Positions 1 to 24,194 of a DNA stretch of 64,000 nt are shown here, piece after piece. Position numbers and translations under genes: made by a program. Where the stretch lies: NCBI RefSeq assembly GCF_910592395.1, contig NC_088318.1:15686349-15750348 (forward strand), written 5' to 3'. The stretch is from Lineus longissimus. Its lineage: Eukaryota > Nemertea > Pilidiophora > Heteronemertea > Lineidae. The notes below the pieces were generated by a model. The model did not search any database and was not told the DNA's origin. It saw only the letters and a program-made list of their open reading frames with translations. How positions within the stretch are numbered: position 1 is the first letter of the stretch; each line of letters opens with the position of its first letter.

Positions 1-959
1 TTTTATGTTTTTAAGTTTAAGTTTCTTTTAGGTTGATAAGCCATTTACGTTTTGATGAAATTAACTTTAATATTTTGCTCATTTGAAGCACTTTGGCATC
101 CATCAGAATCCATTGACCATTAAGGCCTCACCTCACATTGGCGGTTTACCATTAATATTGCGATTTGACACTTTCTTTCCACAGACATATAACTTATGTA
201 TCATTGTTTGCATATGACGCCTGCAGATGTCAGAGCCTAAATCGCACCATAAACTGCTAATCTGGAGCCAGGCCTTAAAGGAGCAATAGGAGTAAATGAA
301 ACTAGCAGGTCGAAGGATGATATCAGTAATCACTTGCATGTGCTATAACCTGTCGCACCAAAGATCAATAGGGGATTCTGATCCACAACTGACAGACATT
401 CTCTTTGTACCCTTCACTTGTCCAGTTCAATTGGATTTGAACCTTTAACTATTCATTTATATTTCCAAGTTGGGGCAATTTTTTTGTAGGAATACAATTT
501 TGAAAACTTATTACATAGATATATCTTTGAGGGGTTGATACGTCTTGCCTTTTTGACGCTTGCAGGAACAGTTTGTGAAATCGTGGTTTATATTGTGTTG
601 AGTGAGTATCTTTATTTTGAATGTCAAATCTGCTTTGGCTTCCTAGTTAATCATTGCTGCGGATTATTGGTAACTGATTGTACCAATACATAAGTACACT
701 CGCCTATTACGCAAAAACCTCTTCACTATGACACATTTATGGTATCATATTATCTGAGGTTTAAAAGGATGAAGCAGTGGTGATTATACCATGACCGCAC
801 CACTGCAGGGCAAAGGGTATGAGTTGGATTTGGGTGCAAATGAAGAAAACCTTATGTATTCCTTGATTTGAGGTAGACAAGAATTACCAGTCATTAAGCA
901 AATGTTTAACAGCATCAACCTTGACCTTTGCTATTGTTATTGTAATTTGCTTCACTTCT
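1..959. other. Gene-free AT-rich flank
   Basis: No open frame here resembles a conserved protein and no exon with convincing splice sites was found on either strand. The only local structure seen is a hairpin at 774-806, whose nine-base arms GCAGTGGTG and CACCACTGC are separated by about 15 bases. It could be intergenic sequence or part of a long intron or UTR of a gene lying outside the window. Confidence 0.5.
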
Positions 960-1152
960 GGGTTAGCTTAACTCGGCCAATTTTGCCAATCTAAAAAACT
1001 TATCCGAGCCCTCAAAACGATGCAAGTATTGCTCAGAGGAAGTACTGGCATAAGGATAGAATATCCTTCAGACAATAGTTGGATGACTTCCTGGTTACTG
1101 GATAAGTTTTGATGTTTTTTAAATTGGCAAAATCGACATAGTGAGCTAGCCC
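960..1152. mobile_element. Small MITE-like inverted-repeat element
   Basis: The ends form an imperfect inverted repeat about 46 bp long (960-1005 against 1103-1152). Both arms start GGG(T/C)TAGCT and both contain ATTTTGCCAAT, an A-rich run, and ACTTATCC. The 193-bp interior has no coding capacity. I could not find a clean target-site duplication at either edge, so the exact ends and the superfamily are uncertain. A non-autonomous DNA transposon relic is the simplest reading. Confidence 0.5.
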
Positions 1153-2239
1153 TTAACTGTATGTGGTAATGAGGTTATACAAAAAGTTAATTTCTTGTTG
1201 ATACCTAACATGTGTAGTTATTGACACATAATACTGTGAGCCCCGTTGTGTCTATACACCTATTCATTTTGGCACATGGGTTTGAAACTGGGGCTGTAAG
1301 TGAAATTTGGCATATTGAATCTCAAAATATGTAGTCCAGTGAGATTGGTGGGCAAATGTATGAAATATTTTACGACATATTTTACAACACTTTAGCCTAA
1401 TCTGTATCTTGAGAACAGATTCCGGATCCAAAACCACTGACTTAAATCTGTCAAGTCAAATAAGTACAAGGTTTAGGTTAAACCTTGTGATCAGTTCGAG
1501 GTGCAGTGAGTGCAGTGTGATTGTACACTCCTTAGTTTCTAATGAAAGTTTCGTGCTTAAGCTTTGGAATATAGTGTATAGCATTTCTAGACTGTTATAC
1601 AGTGATAAAACTATTACACTGTCAAGTGATATTATCATCATTGATAAGAGGAACCCATGTGCAAGAGGAATAGTGAACCTAATCTAAGTCAACCACGTTA
1701 TCAGCTGTGGTATGATTATGAACATAGTTGGGCTTACGGTATTGGGAATTTATATTATTTCTTATTCTAAGGAATTATTACTGTTTTGTCGCTGGTCAGT
1801 TGTAAACTTATAAAATGAACAAAGTAACCTTGGAGATCAAATTATGTATATTTAAAGGCCACTGCACACGGGTACACAAATTAGGGGATGAAAGAATGAA
1901 TAATTGCAGTGACAAAATGTTCCTTTGCTATAAAGGGTAGAAAAAAAAGTTACAAAAGTTATTTAAATGACTGTTGGAAAAGTTGATGCAACTTGTTTTC
2001 TTAAAAAGCGGAAAGTTAAGTTGCTGTGATGATTGAACCCAATTTGTTTGCCCATGTGCATTTGGCATTATGCATTTGTATAGTCTGCTTGTTCATCAAA
2101 ACCATGTTTGTTACGTCCAGTGATTTGTCGACTGCTTCACTCTCAACAATTTGATTGTTTTGTGGGAATAAATTTATCTCACAGAGTTAAATTAGTCTTT
2201 GCTTTCTCATTATGCTTTAAATGAAGTACGTATCTCTCT
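1153..2239. other. Gene-free spacer
   Basis: I see no gene here. Short frames on both strands lack similarity to known families. A near-perfect palindrome with 10-base arms and a three-base centre lies at 1466-1488 (arm ACAAGGTTTA). Confidence 0.45.
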
Positions 2240-2760
2240 GAAACCAAACTGAAAAGGAGACTATGTCTCCAGCTTCACCAGTTAAGGGTTGTAAGAGATA
2301 GAGGACCAAGTTGTTAAAAAACGGAGACTGTTGGTCCTACTGCTGAACCAGTCATAAATTGTGAAAGACATTGGACTATATGTCGCCTGTTTCACCAGTC
2401 CAACTTTGCGAAAGACTGGGAACAATCCGAAAAAAGATATGGGACTATGCCTCCTGCTACACCAGCCACCCCAGTTCTGGGCACTCTTCCTGCTACTCCA
2501 GTCATTCGTTAAAGACATACTTCGTCACCAGCAACTAGCTGCTTGTGAGAGACAAGGGACCAAGTAAGTTGTTTGATGCAGGGGACTCTTCCTCCAACAC
2601 CAGTGATTCGTGGTGAGAGACGTACTTCGTCACCAGCTTTGGGTCGTGAAAGACAGAGGACCAAGTTGTCAAAGACAACACCGTTCACAACCATTGGTAT
2701 AGTCCCTTGTCTTCCACAACAAGTGGCCAATAGCATTCCGCGAAGTTACTATTTATAGCT
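2240..2760. repeat. Degenerate tandem repeat array
   Basis: Imperfect units recur across this block. Each carries a variant of CACCAGTC, then a purine-rich GTGAAAGACA-like core, then GGACTATGTCTCCTGC or GGACCAAGTTG. Unit length drifts between about 35 and 70 bp. Related sequence appears at 4050-4210 and 6412-6570, for example TAGTCCCTTGTCTTCCACAA near 2699 and its near-copy near 6419. This is therefore a dispersed family that has also expanded in tandem. No protein function is supported. Confidence 0.6.
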
Positions 2761-2831
2761 CACAAGGGCATTTGCATAAGATATTGATGACGTTTTAGTC
2801 ACGTGACAGTCGGACATCGACACTTATTTCT

Positions 2832-3820
2832 GGTAGTTGATAAAGTATGGAATTAGTGAAACCTTGGAAACACTGATAAACCTTGGAATATTCAATGTAA
2901 ACCATGGAATCACTGTGCAAATAGCGCGGGAAATCGGGTGCGTTCCTTCCACGATTTATACCCTCCCAACTGACAGTCTCGTCCCAGCTGACTTTATTGA
3001 TAGCAATTTGCCAGTTCGTTCAGAAGCCAACATTTTTAATGTGGAGGATGACGTCATCAATTGGCAATGCGCTGTGGTCGTTAAAATATTTTATTTCTCT
3101 TCAATGGAAGCAAAAATTAGTTTTTATGATTGTTTTGTATTCCATAGACGATAAAGTATTATGCTCGGTACTAGATGCACGAGATCATAGGAGAAACACA
3201 CACGTGAATAAAAAAACCCGCTTAGAACTGGTGACGTCACAAAGATCTCTGCATCCCTCGATGCGTACTGGAAGATGTAAGAAATCGCTCACGGCGAAGG
3301 AAATTTTCATCCGCAAACTTCGGTGATAAACATACATGACTAGGCTTCTTTTATTCATCGTTTGTTATAAAATATCAGTCAATCATAGACAATTAGGCCT
3401 AGACATAGTCGTCAACCTTATCCATGCATAATGCATGACAGGCCCCCAACTTCCCAAGCAACTCGTCTGATCGAAAAGGCCCCGTGTGGTGGTGGCGTAT
3501 TTATAAGCGGAGCGCTATTGGTCCATATTATGGGTGTGTGGTGGGCGTGTCTTCCCATATTTGGGAGATCAGTACTGTACACTGGAGGCGAGGTACAACT
3601 GGGTTGTTTTAAAATATAGACTATTGAATCGGATATGCGACAGATTTCTAAATTACCATAAAATTCCGATCTGATCATGTAAGAATAAGCTCCAAATGTT
3701 GATTCGTAACCACGTTAGGTTCGTATGGCATTATTTCATGTTTTTATGCATTTTTAGGACTGATTCCAAGGTTTATCACTGGTTCCAAGGTTTCACTGAT
3801 TCCAAGCTTTATCAACTACC
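2832..3820. mobile_element. 989-bp non-autonomous DNA transposon with 9-bp TSD
   Basis: The first and last 57 bases are inverted repeats with about five mismatches (2832-2888 against 3764-3820). The element starts GGTAGTTGATAAAG and ends with its reverse complement. It is flanked by a perfect 9-bp direct repeat, CTTATTTCT, at 2823-2831 and 3821-3829, which is the target-site duplication. Each arm contains repeats of CCTTGGAA(T/C)CAGTG. The interior shows no transposase, only short frames, so it depended on enzyme supplied elsewhere. Nine-base duplications are typical of Mutator-like elements; the superfamily assignment is inference. Confidence 0.85.
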
Positions 3821-4049
3821 CTTATTTCTACGCATTTGAGCTTATTTCAAAGTCAATTATCTTTGACCCTGCATTGTTTTTGGCATGAATGATACCATAG
3901 AGTCAGAGAGAGAAATATTCAGAACAATTATGTAGCATTTCCAACAATCGGACATGTGCCAGATTGAATCTAACTGGCCTAGTTAGAAAGCCTGAATCCA
4001 TTACGAAACCGCATGTTTGTCCGACATTGCCTGTAATTCAGCGATGGGG

Positions 4050-4210
4050 AAATAGAGGGCAGCAGCTGCAGTGACGTCATCTTCGCGGAATGCTATTGTT
4101 GGTTCCCTGCCCCTCCCAACACGTGACTTGTGTAGCAGGAGCAAAAGCCCTGTGCCGTAGCTCACAACAGTCGTCCCGTCTCTCACAACATGTTGCTGTG
4201 TGTGATTTGA
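4050..4210. repeat. Dispersed repeat related to 2240-2760 and 6412-6570
   Basis: About 75 bases from near 4117, beginning CCTGCCCCTCCCAACACGTG, are almost repeated near 6474, and the similarity continues with GTGTAGCAGGAGCAAAAGCC. The reverse complement resembles units of the array at 2240-2760. The sequence contains an E-box (CACGTG) at the shared core. No gene is supported. Confidence 0.55.
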
Positions 4211-4349
4211 GAAGTTGTTCATTGTTGTAAATCTAGAAATCTGAATGGAAATTGTAAGATTTTTCAAGGGCCATTTTGTTTTTGCACTTTATTGTACGGC
4301 ACAACACTACAGCAGAAATAAATGAATAGGTAGAAAAGGCTTTGACTGT

Positions 4350-5450
4350 CAGCGCTATGGAAAATCTATTAAAAAGCACTTCAAAAGAAGCTACCTTTAG
4401 AACACTCGGGAGTTGAATTCCTGTATTGTTTAATATGTGTCTTAAAATTTTAACTAATTTGGAGTGGGGCCCAATAGGTTTGCATAAGGACCTGATTAAT
4501 CTGGTGTGCCAATTATATTTGCAACAAGTCTATCTCGACAGAATTTCTGACAGTGCTGCTGTCTAGCGGTAGAAAGTGGAACTGAAAGTTTTGGGCGAAG
4601 ATTTCAGTCCTTCAGTCTGCCACGAGACAGCGCCACCGTCGCCAAATCTAATTTGACATTTGTGGACGAATTGATAGATTCTCGTGCCTTTTCGCCTTCA
4701 TGGAAGATGATCTGTATAATCAAACAAAGGCAGCGCTATGGAAAATCTATTAAAATGCACTTAAAAAGAATCTGCCTTGAGAACACTCGGAGTTGAATTC
4801 CTCTATTGTTTATTATGTGTCTTAAATTCAACTAATTTGAAGTTGAACCCAATAGGTTTGCTTAAGGGCCTGATTAATCTGGTGTCCCATAACTCCTGTA
4901 CATGCAAGTGTAGCTAAAGGCCCCATTATAAAAACACCAACTTAATGTGGCTAATTACATTTGCAACAAGTCTATCTCTACAAAAGGCATTTCTGACAGT
5001 GCTGCTGTCTAGCGGTAGAAAGTGGACTTGACTTTTGGGCGAAGATTTCAGTACTTCAGTCTGCCACGAGACAGCGCCACCGTCGCCAAAGTGGACGAAT
5101 TGATAGATTCTCATGCCTTTTCGCCTTCATGGAAGATGATCTGTATAATCAAACAAAGGCAGCGCTATGGAAAATCTATTAAAATGCACTTAAACAGAAT
5201 CTGCCTTGAGAACGCTAGGAGTTGAATTCCTGCTATTAAAATGCACTTCAAAAGAAGCTGCCTTGAGAACACTCGGGAGTTGAATTCCTGTATTGTTTAC
5301 ATGTATTGCAGGCCTATGTGTCTTAAAATTTTAACTAATTTGAAGTTGGGCCCAATAGGTTTGCATAAGGACCTGATTAATCTGGTGTCCCATAACTCCT
5401 GTACATGTAAGTGTAGATAAAGGCCACATTATAAAAACACCAACTTAAAG
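4350..5450 (+). repeat. 429-bp tandem repeat, about 2.7 copies
   Basis: A long unit starts with CAGCGCTATGGAAAATCTAT at 4350, 4731 and 5160. The spacing of the last two is 429 bp; the first copy lacks about 48 bp near its middle (the CATAACTCCTGTACATG part). Each full unit contains a second module with CTGACAGTGCTGCTGTCTAG and AGACAGCGCCACCGTCGCC. The third copy stops before this module and carries an extra partial duplication near 5235. An isolated copy of the second module lies at about 6213-6412. The divergence between copies suggests an old segmental tandem duplication of a transposon-derived repeat. Confidence 0.75.
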
Positions 5451-6212
5451 GGAATGGCCCGCCAAAAAATGGGGAGTTTTGGACGGCCCGGTCAAAACCT
5501 TAGGCGGGAATAAGGTTTCATTGATAAATATAAGGAGTTTCAAGGCCCCCAAATCACTTGTAAGGTTCAATAGATACTGGCCTTTCATTGGTTTACCGTC
5601 TGCGTATCATTTACATACTCTCATTTTGAAAAATATGACAATATTTACGATCACGTTATTGATTTTTGCAACATTTTCGGTAACGCGCCCCTTGCGGATC
5701 TGTAAGGTACCATTCGGATGCTTGAAAAATGCTTCGTCTCGTCGATTCGCTCGCGGATAAACGCATCAGGTTGACTGCAGCAACTTAATTGTTGGAGACA
5801 GAGAAGGAAGGAATATGATTATCAGTTTGATGAAAACTCTGCAAAGTTTCTTCTTGGGACTCGAAATCCATACTACTATTCTCTCCATTTTCCATTTTCT
5901 CCTCTCTCCAACTCACTACTATCGCTATTGACTGCGTAACATACACTAACATTCTTTCGCTATCATTGCTAACTTCATTTACTAGAACACTGGCCTCTTT
6001 GTAGCCGATTATGTAACCCAAAGTGGCAACACCTGACAGCGCCGCCCGGCATGATCCACGTGCTACTGGCATATTTATAACTCGTAGTAAATAAGGTTGT
6101 AAAAATATGCAAATGAGATGCCGTATATGGAAACCATGACGTCACTAAGCAGTTCGTATTTCTGCTACGGGTGGCGCTGTTGCTTGCTTCTGGAGGCGCT
6201 ATTCAACCTCTT
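5451..6212. other. Repeat-flanked spacer without a supported gene
   Basis: GC content rises locally, with GGCCCGCC and GGCGGG motifs near 5455-5510. Short frames on both strands (for example minus 6072-5785, 95 codons) have no recognisable domain. A CRE-like TGACGTCA lies near 6138 and a TATAA-like stretch near 6076, which could be a promoter remnant on the minus strand. I do not recognise a gene. Confidence 0.35.
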
Positions 6213-6570
6213 TAATGTGTCCAATTACATTTGCAACAAGTATCTCTGCAAGTCAAAAGGCCTGACCTGCTCAATTTCTGACAGTGCTGCTGTCTAGCGG
6301 TAGAAAGTGGAACTGAAAGTTTTGGGCGAAGATTTCAGTCCTTCAGTCTGCCGCAAAAACAGCGCCACCGTCGCCAAATCTAATTTGACATTGTGGACGA
6401 ATTGACAGATTCCGTTGGTGTAGTCCCTCGTCTTCCACAACATGTGGCCACTGTAGCAGGAGGAATTGTCCCCTGCCCCTCCCAACACGTGGCTTGTGTA
6501 GCAGGAGCAAAAGCCCTGTGTCGTCGCTCACAACTTTCCTTTTGTCTTTCACAAGATGTTGCAGGATGAA
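6213..6570. repeat. Composite of two dispersed repeats
   Basis: Bases 6213-6412 repeat the second module of the 429-bp unit (CTGACAGTGCTGCTGTCTAG, then GCGCCACCGTCGCC). Bases 6412-6570 repeat the family seen at 2240-2760 and 4050-4210 (TAGTCCCTCGTCTTCCACAA, then CCCAACACGTGGCTTG). The same two families sit next to each other around 4100-4700, so they may be parts of one larger element. Confidence 0.6.
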
Positions 6571-9500
6571 ATGTCCCCTATCCTCAATGAAGCTACTGAA
6601 ACAGACCAAGGGTTACATGGTATGTTTGGTACACTTAAGGCTGGGAGAAACCGAACGTGTGCTAAAACGAATTAATAACTCGTCAAAAATGCAACCTTCT
6701 GTCATTGAACATCGAGCAAAGACAACACAGTATTATTTGCCATTCATTGACATTTATTTTCATTGATCGATTCAGTGCACACAGGTTGTAGATACTCTAC
6801 CAAAAGCACCAAACTGTCAGTTTAGGAGTGACCAAAAAGAAAAAACAAAATCTACCAGAAAAAATACAACTCCAATGTTGCATGTACTCAAATATGACAT
6901 TCTGAAATGACCAAAGACCGAGTCACAATATCTCTATATCAATAGCAATAGGCCATTAGTTCGGATGTACAATGTAAAGACTATGTCACAATATTTGACT
7001 GACTTCTTAAAAGACCATCTCACAATATTTTCGATACTGTAAAAATCACTTACATTGTACTTATGTAGGTGTTACATTTCTTTTTTTTTCAGATTGTGAT
7101 ACCCTTGCAAACAAAGTGATTTTACAGTATGTAAGGATAGGCTGTAGCATTACAACTGAAGGACAAAGTCACAATATTTGACTGCGATTTTTAACCTCAT
7201 TCCAGATTTTACGCATCATACCATACAGGTATATAAATCAACAGTGGCAGCTTTCTACATCATCACTTTGTATCTGTAGGCGATCGTTTCCCATTTACAC
7301 AAAACTGTCAAGGATACCACCAAATGCAGTTAATGCCAATAACAACATATGCCTTCTCAATATATTTCTAAATGAAACAAAATACGTTATGTTGATAGGC
7401 AATCTTTAGATGGGCAACACTATGTCAGAATTTCCCTTCGATATTGTATTAGCAGGTATCCCTTTCATTTTTTAGAAATGTACGGAATAGTATTACAGAC
7501 ACCACACAAGAATCACTGGCCTTATCATCTGCTGACATAACTAGAACACAACAAATTATGGTTTTCAAGAAAAAAATACAAATAAAGTGGTACAATTCAA
7601 TTACCAGGATATTTCAAATAGTTGTTTAAATCAAGTTTGCTATGAAGATGCACAAAAAGCTAGCAAAATGCAGAGGAGGTTGCGTTTTTCACGAAATTGG
7701 TCTGATGTAAAACCATGTTTGTCATGAAACACATTGGTCAATCAGTATGTTTTCACTAAATACACTGGAATGACCCAATGTAAAACAGATGTTTTTTTAT
7801 GAATTACAAAAGTCACATATATGTGTATTTCATGAAATACATTTGCCAAACAAAAGCTTTCCCACCAATTGTTGGATAGAGAAATGAAACAAGGTTGGGG
7901 AAATTTTCCAGTCTTCTCTTCCGATTATTTAAACAAAACTTACATACTCTAGAACAATAACCGAGGATGCACACCTTGGTTTAAAACAACTTCAAAATAC
8001 AAAATGTATTTTATTGTTAAATTGTATCCAGGTTGGTGCACTAACCGACCCCACGGTAACCATGGTAACCACTCTAATACTATGATTGAACATGCTACAA
8101 TATCTGAACTACATGAACCTGTGACACCAAATTGTGCAGGATGACAGGATTTCACCCATCATTATATGATATTTGAAACAATTGAAAAACAACTCATTGA
8201 CATGACACTTCCTTTCATTTTTGACCAAAAGCATCATAAAATCCTTTTCAGCAGAAAATTAAGGTGTCAAAATATTCTTAAAAATTTATGCATAAGCTTT
8301 AAAAATTTAAATTCATAGGATTTGCTTCAAATGTGTTTGCTGGCAACCGCTCACTGCACTTGGCACAGAGACGATAATTTGCATGATGAATATTTTTTTT
8401 CAATGCCAGTAAAATTGGCTTCAGAGGAAATGAAATGGCCTCAGGTCTGACTAGGTCATTTTGTCAAGTTTACCAATTGTAACAAACACTTAAAGTAATA
8501 GTTTTACCAAGACATGTTTTTTTTCCCAAGAGACAAAAGCAACTGCCTCAAAAAATTTGAAGTTGTTTGCAAGAGAATTGATTGTTACATTGTGCACTTC
8601 AGTTGTTTCAAGTATCGAACAAGACCTTTCTTTCACCATCCTGCACTTGTAATGTATGACAGGGGCCCCACTATTTCAGAGCCATTCAAATGCATCAGAA
8701 CTTAAGCAAGTCCTCAATAAACATGACATTTTTTAAATGGTTTTGAACAAGCACTTTGCGTGCAACACTAAGAACATGAATTCGTAACAGCAAATATTTT
8801 TGAAAAAATTAAAACCAACGAACAGACATGACAGATAATGAGATATCATCATGATCATAATAAGAAATTTACGACAATTTTAAACATTATCAAAAACTAC
8901 GGATCTCAATACCCAAAAGAAAATAAATTTCAGTGGATCTTTCCCACGAACACTCCTCAATCAAATTACATCATCGGGCAATTAAAATTCATCAAATGAT
9001 TTTCATGGAAGATACCTAATTAAGGTGAGAACAGAGAAAATTATACATATTTATATGAAATGCCAAGAAGAACGGCAAAAATATTAAAAAAATTCTGATG
9101 CATTGTTATGGAAACTGATACCCAATGTGAGGGCGGGGTGTTCGTACTCCCACCAAGTTGGCTCCCCGTCATACAAACAAGTAACCTCTCTGACAACCCA
9201 CTGAATAGAGAGGCATTGTGAAACTTTACTCTTCAACAAAAATAGACTCTAAAATCTTCTGAACTATGTACAATTCTTGATTTGTGAGTTCTGTCATCGC
9301 AAAACCACATGAAAATGAAAATGGATTTTCTATCCCGACACGAACGCAGGATATAAGACAAAACATGAAATATGATGTAAACATTGATGATGCAATTACT
9401 CACTGTGATGCTGAGAAAATGTGGCAACACTTAATTATCTCTACACATCATGTCCAAGCCATATGGTCCAAGCACAATTGGCTGGAAACAATAAATGCAA

Positions 9501-11428
9501 AAAAAAATCAATATCGACTTTGTTAGTCATCCTTTATAATGAATTCAAGAAGCATGTCAAAATCAATTAACTCACTGATTGATTAGTTTAGTTATTCAAT
9601 TCAATCTGACATTTTATACTTAATCAAACACTCAAGTTAGTCTGGTAATTTCCACTCATTTTGGGCAAAACCTATTTTCTCCATCCAAAGGTTCCATCAT
9701 CAGAAGCAAAGTATGATACTCAATGTTTGTGGCAATGTGACCTTTGGGCTATATCAAACTAAAGCTGGTGAAACTATTTGAGGACCCATTATTCTTGTCA
9801 GCAAACCAAAAACTGAAATACAGAATTTTTCACAAAATTATCATACTAGTACTCGATGATACAAGTATTGTGAAAATGCCTCACTAAGACCTTATTCAGG
9901 AAAAGCTACACTAGCTCTCAATTACTTAACTCATGAGCAGGAATTGCCCAATTAGAACAGGAAGTTTTATCTTCTGAGCATTTCAGAGAAATTCTACATT
10001 TCCTCTGTGAAACGGCAGAAGGCACAACATCATGGGACACACGCACATATGGTACAACTCCTAACAAACTAGACAGCTCTTTTTTTGTTGTTTTTTAACC
10101 ATTTTAAACACGGAGCCCTAGGTTAAGCCAACTGCAATAGCGACATACAAATGTGAATGGCAGTATCAGTATCTTGCCTTATTAGTAGTAGGAATAGAAC
10201 AGAAATTTACACAGAGAGTATACTAGAAGTTTGGGAACAGATAATTAGTTTTAGTAGTACAAATAAGAACCATAGACAACTACATCTTTTTCTGACCAAA
10301 TATTTTTTTAATTGGAAATTGTCCTTATAGAAAGAGAAGCAGATATGTATTGCAAATTGTAAGGTAGAACTATTCAAGGCAGATTATTAGAATGAAATAG
10401 GCCACATTCAGCAATGCAGTTTACATGCAATTATGCACCCCGGTAAACTGGATTTTAAAGAATACTTCACATCCTCTTTCAAGAAAATGATCAATATATC
10501 TTAATTAAAACCATCAATGCCATTTGTTGTGCCACCATGGGGGCAAATATTTGAACAAAATTGTTTGATTTCAAAGTGAGCCAAAAGAAAAGCAGACATT
10601 TCACAAACTCAAGCAAACCTGCAATTTTCATGTTGTCTGATACCAATACACATGGTCAAAAGTGCTTTGTGATGTTACCAGTGTCAAGTGCGCAGAGTGG
10701 GTGTCACATACCAAGTAAAATATCTGTGTACTATCTGCATATTGCTTGCTAGATGGTGTGCTTGCCTTGTGGCCAGGATAGGGTCAAGGAATCTGTATCC
10801 ACTCACGTTAACGGGAAAAAGAATTAGCACAATTTATATCATTTTTGGTGAGGGGATAATTGATTTAAACACAAATGTACAGACGTAGCTGGGAAATCTG
10901 AGAGAAACTGTTCAAGATATCTAAAGTGATATGCTACATTTAGTCCTAGTCCGAGTGTAATGCAAGAGTGGAAATAGGCCACCTAATGAACAGCAGAAAA
11001 AGTAAGTCTACTTGGGATATCCTGCTGCTATGCCAGTACGGTTGTGCGCCAGAACCATAAACTGTGAGGTCTAGCCAGTATTAAGTCATTTCGGGAAATC
11101 CTACTGCCACCTCTCTGCAGTGACTGCACAAATCCAACCATATTTGTCCTTTACACCTTGATTACAGCAGCCCAAAGTGTGAACACAAACACAGTACAAT
11201 GATGCCGTTTTTGACATCCTTACAAAATAGTCCATGTGAATTCGTGCTCCACAAACATATAATTCACGCACAGTCTGTCAAAAAGCTGTCATTCAGTATG
11301 CCAGTCATCTATGCACACTCCCTCTGCTGAAACGCCATCACTTCTCAGGGTCAGCCTTATCTAGTGAAGTGCCCCATCTGCATCATAGCGCTACCGCCAG
11401 CAACACGAATCTGAACAATAAGCCTCTG
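6571..11428 (-). other. Gene-free stretch, possible ANKRD11 3' UTR
   Basis: Nearly 4.9 kb of AT-rich sequence follows the ANKRD11 stop codon on the minus strand without any convincing exon. A minus-strand AATAAA (TTTATT at 6753-6758 on the plus strand) is one possible far poly(A) signal. Four copies of a CACAATAT core, three preceded by GT and one by CT, occur near 6921, 6984, 7018 and 7167, and an inverted repeat with 17-base arms pairs 7032-7049 with 7116-7132. Whether all of this is transcribed cannot be told from sequence. Confidence 0.3.
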
Positions 11429-24079
<12,651 letters not shown>

Positions 24080-24109
<30 letters not shown>

Positions 24110-24194
24110 GGTGACGTCATTACAAGAGATCTCGATATCCAATTAGAATTCACGTAATCCACTCCTCAAAAAGAAGATGACACAAATACATAAT
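24080..24194 (-). other. ANKRD11: ANKRD11 start-codon exon with 5' UTR part
   Basis: The first coding exon carries only ten codons (MSEKKSPPRK) before the donor AAG|GTAAGA. Upstream of the ATG, minus-strand sequence reads through about 85 bases to an acceptor (CTTTCAG at 24195-24201). This implies at least one more non-coding exon farther upstream. The start was chosen because it is the first ATG in the exon and the joined frame matches the basic N-terminus of the family. Confidence 0.7.

Noticed and set aside
5785-6072. Minus-strand 95-codon frame with CRE and TATA-like sequence upstream
   Set aside because: No recognisable domain, and it lies among dispersed repeats. The promoter motifs are short and may be fortuitous.
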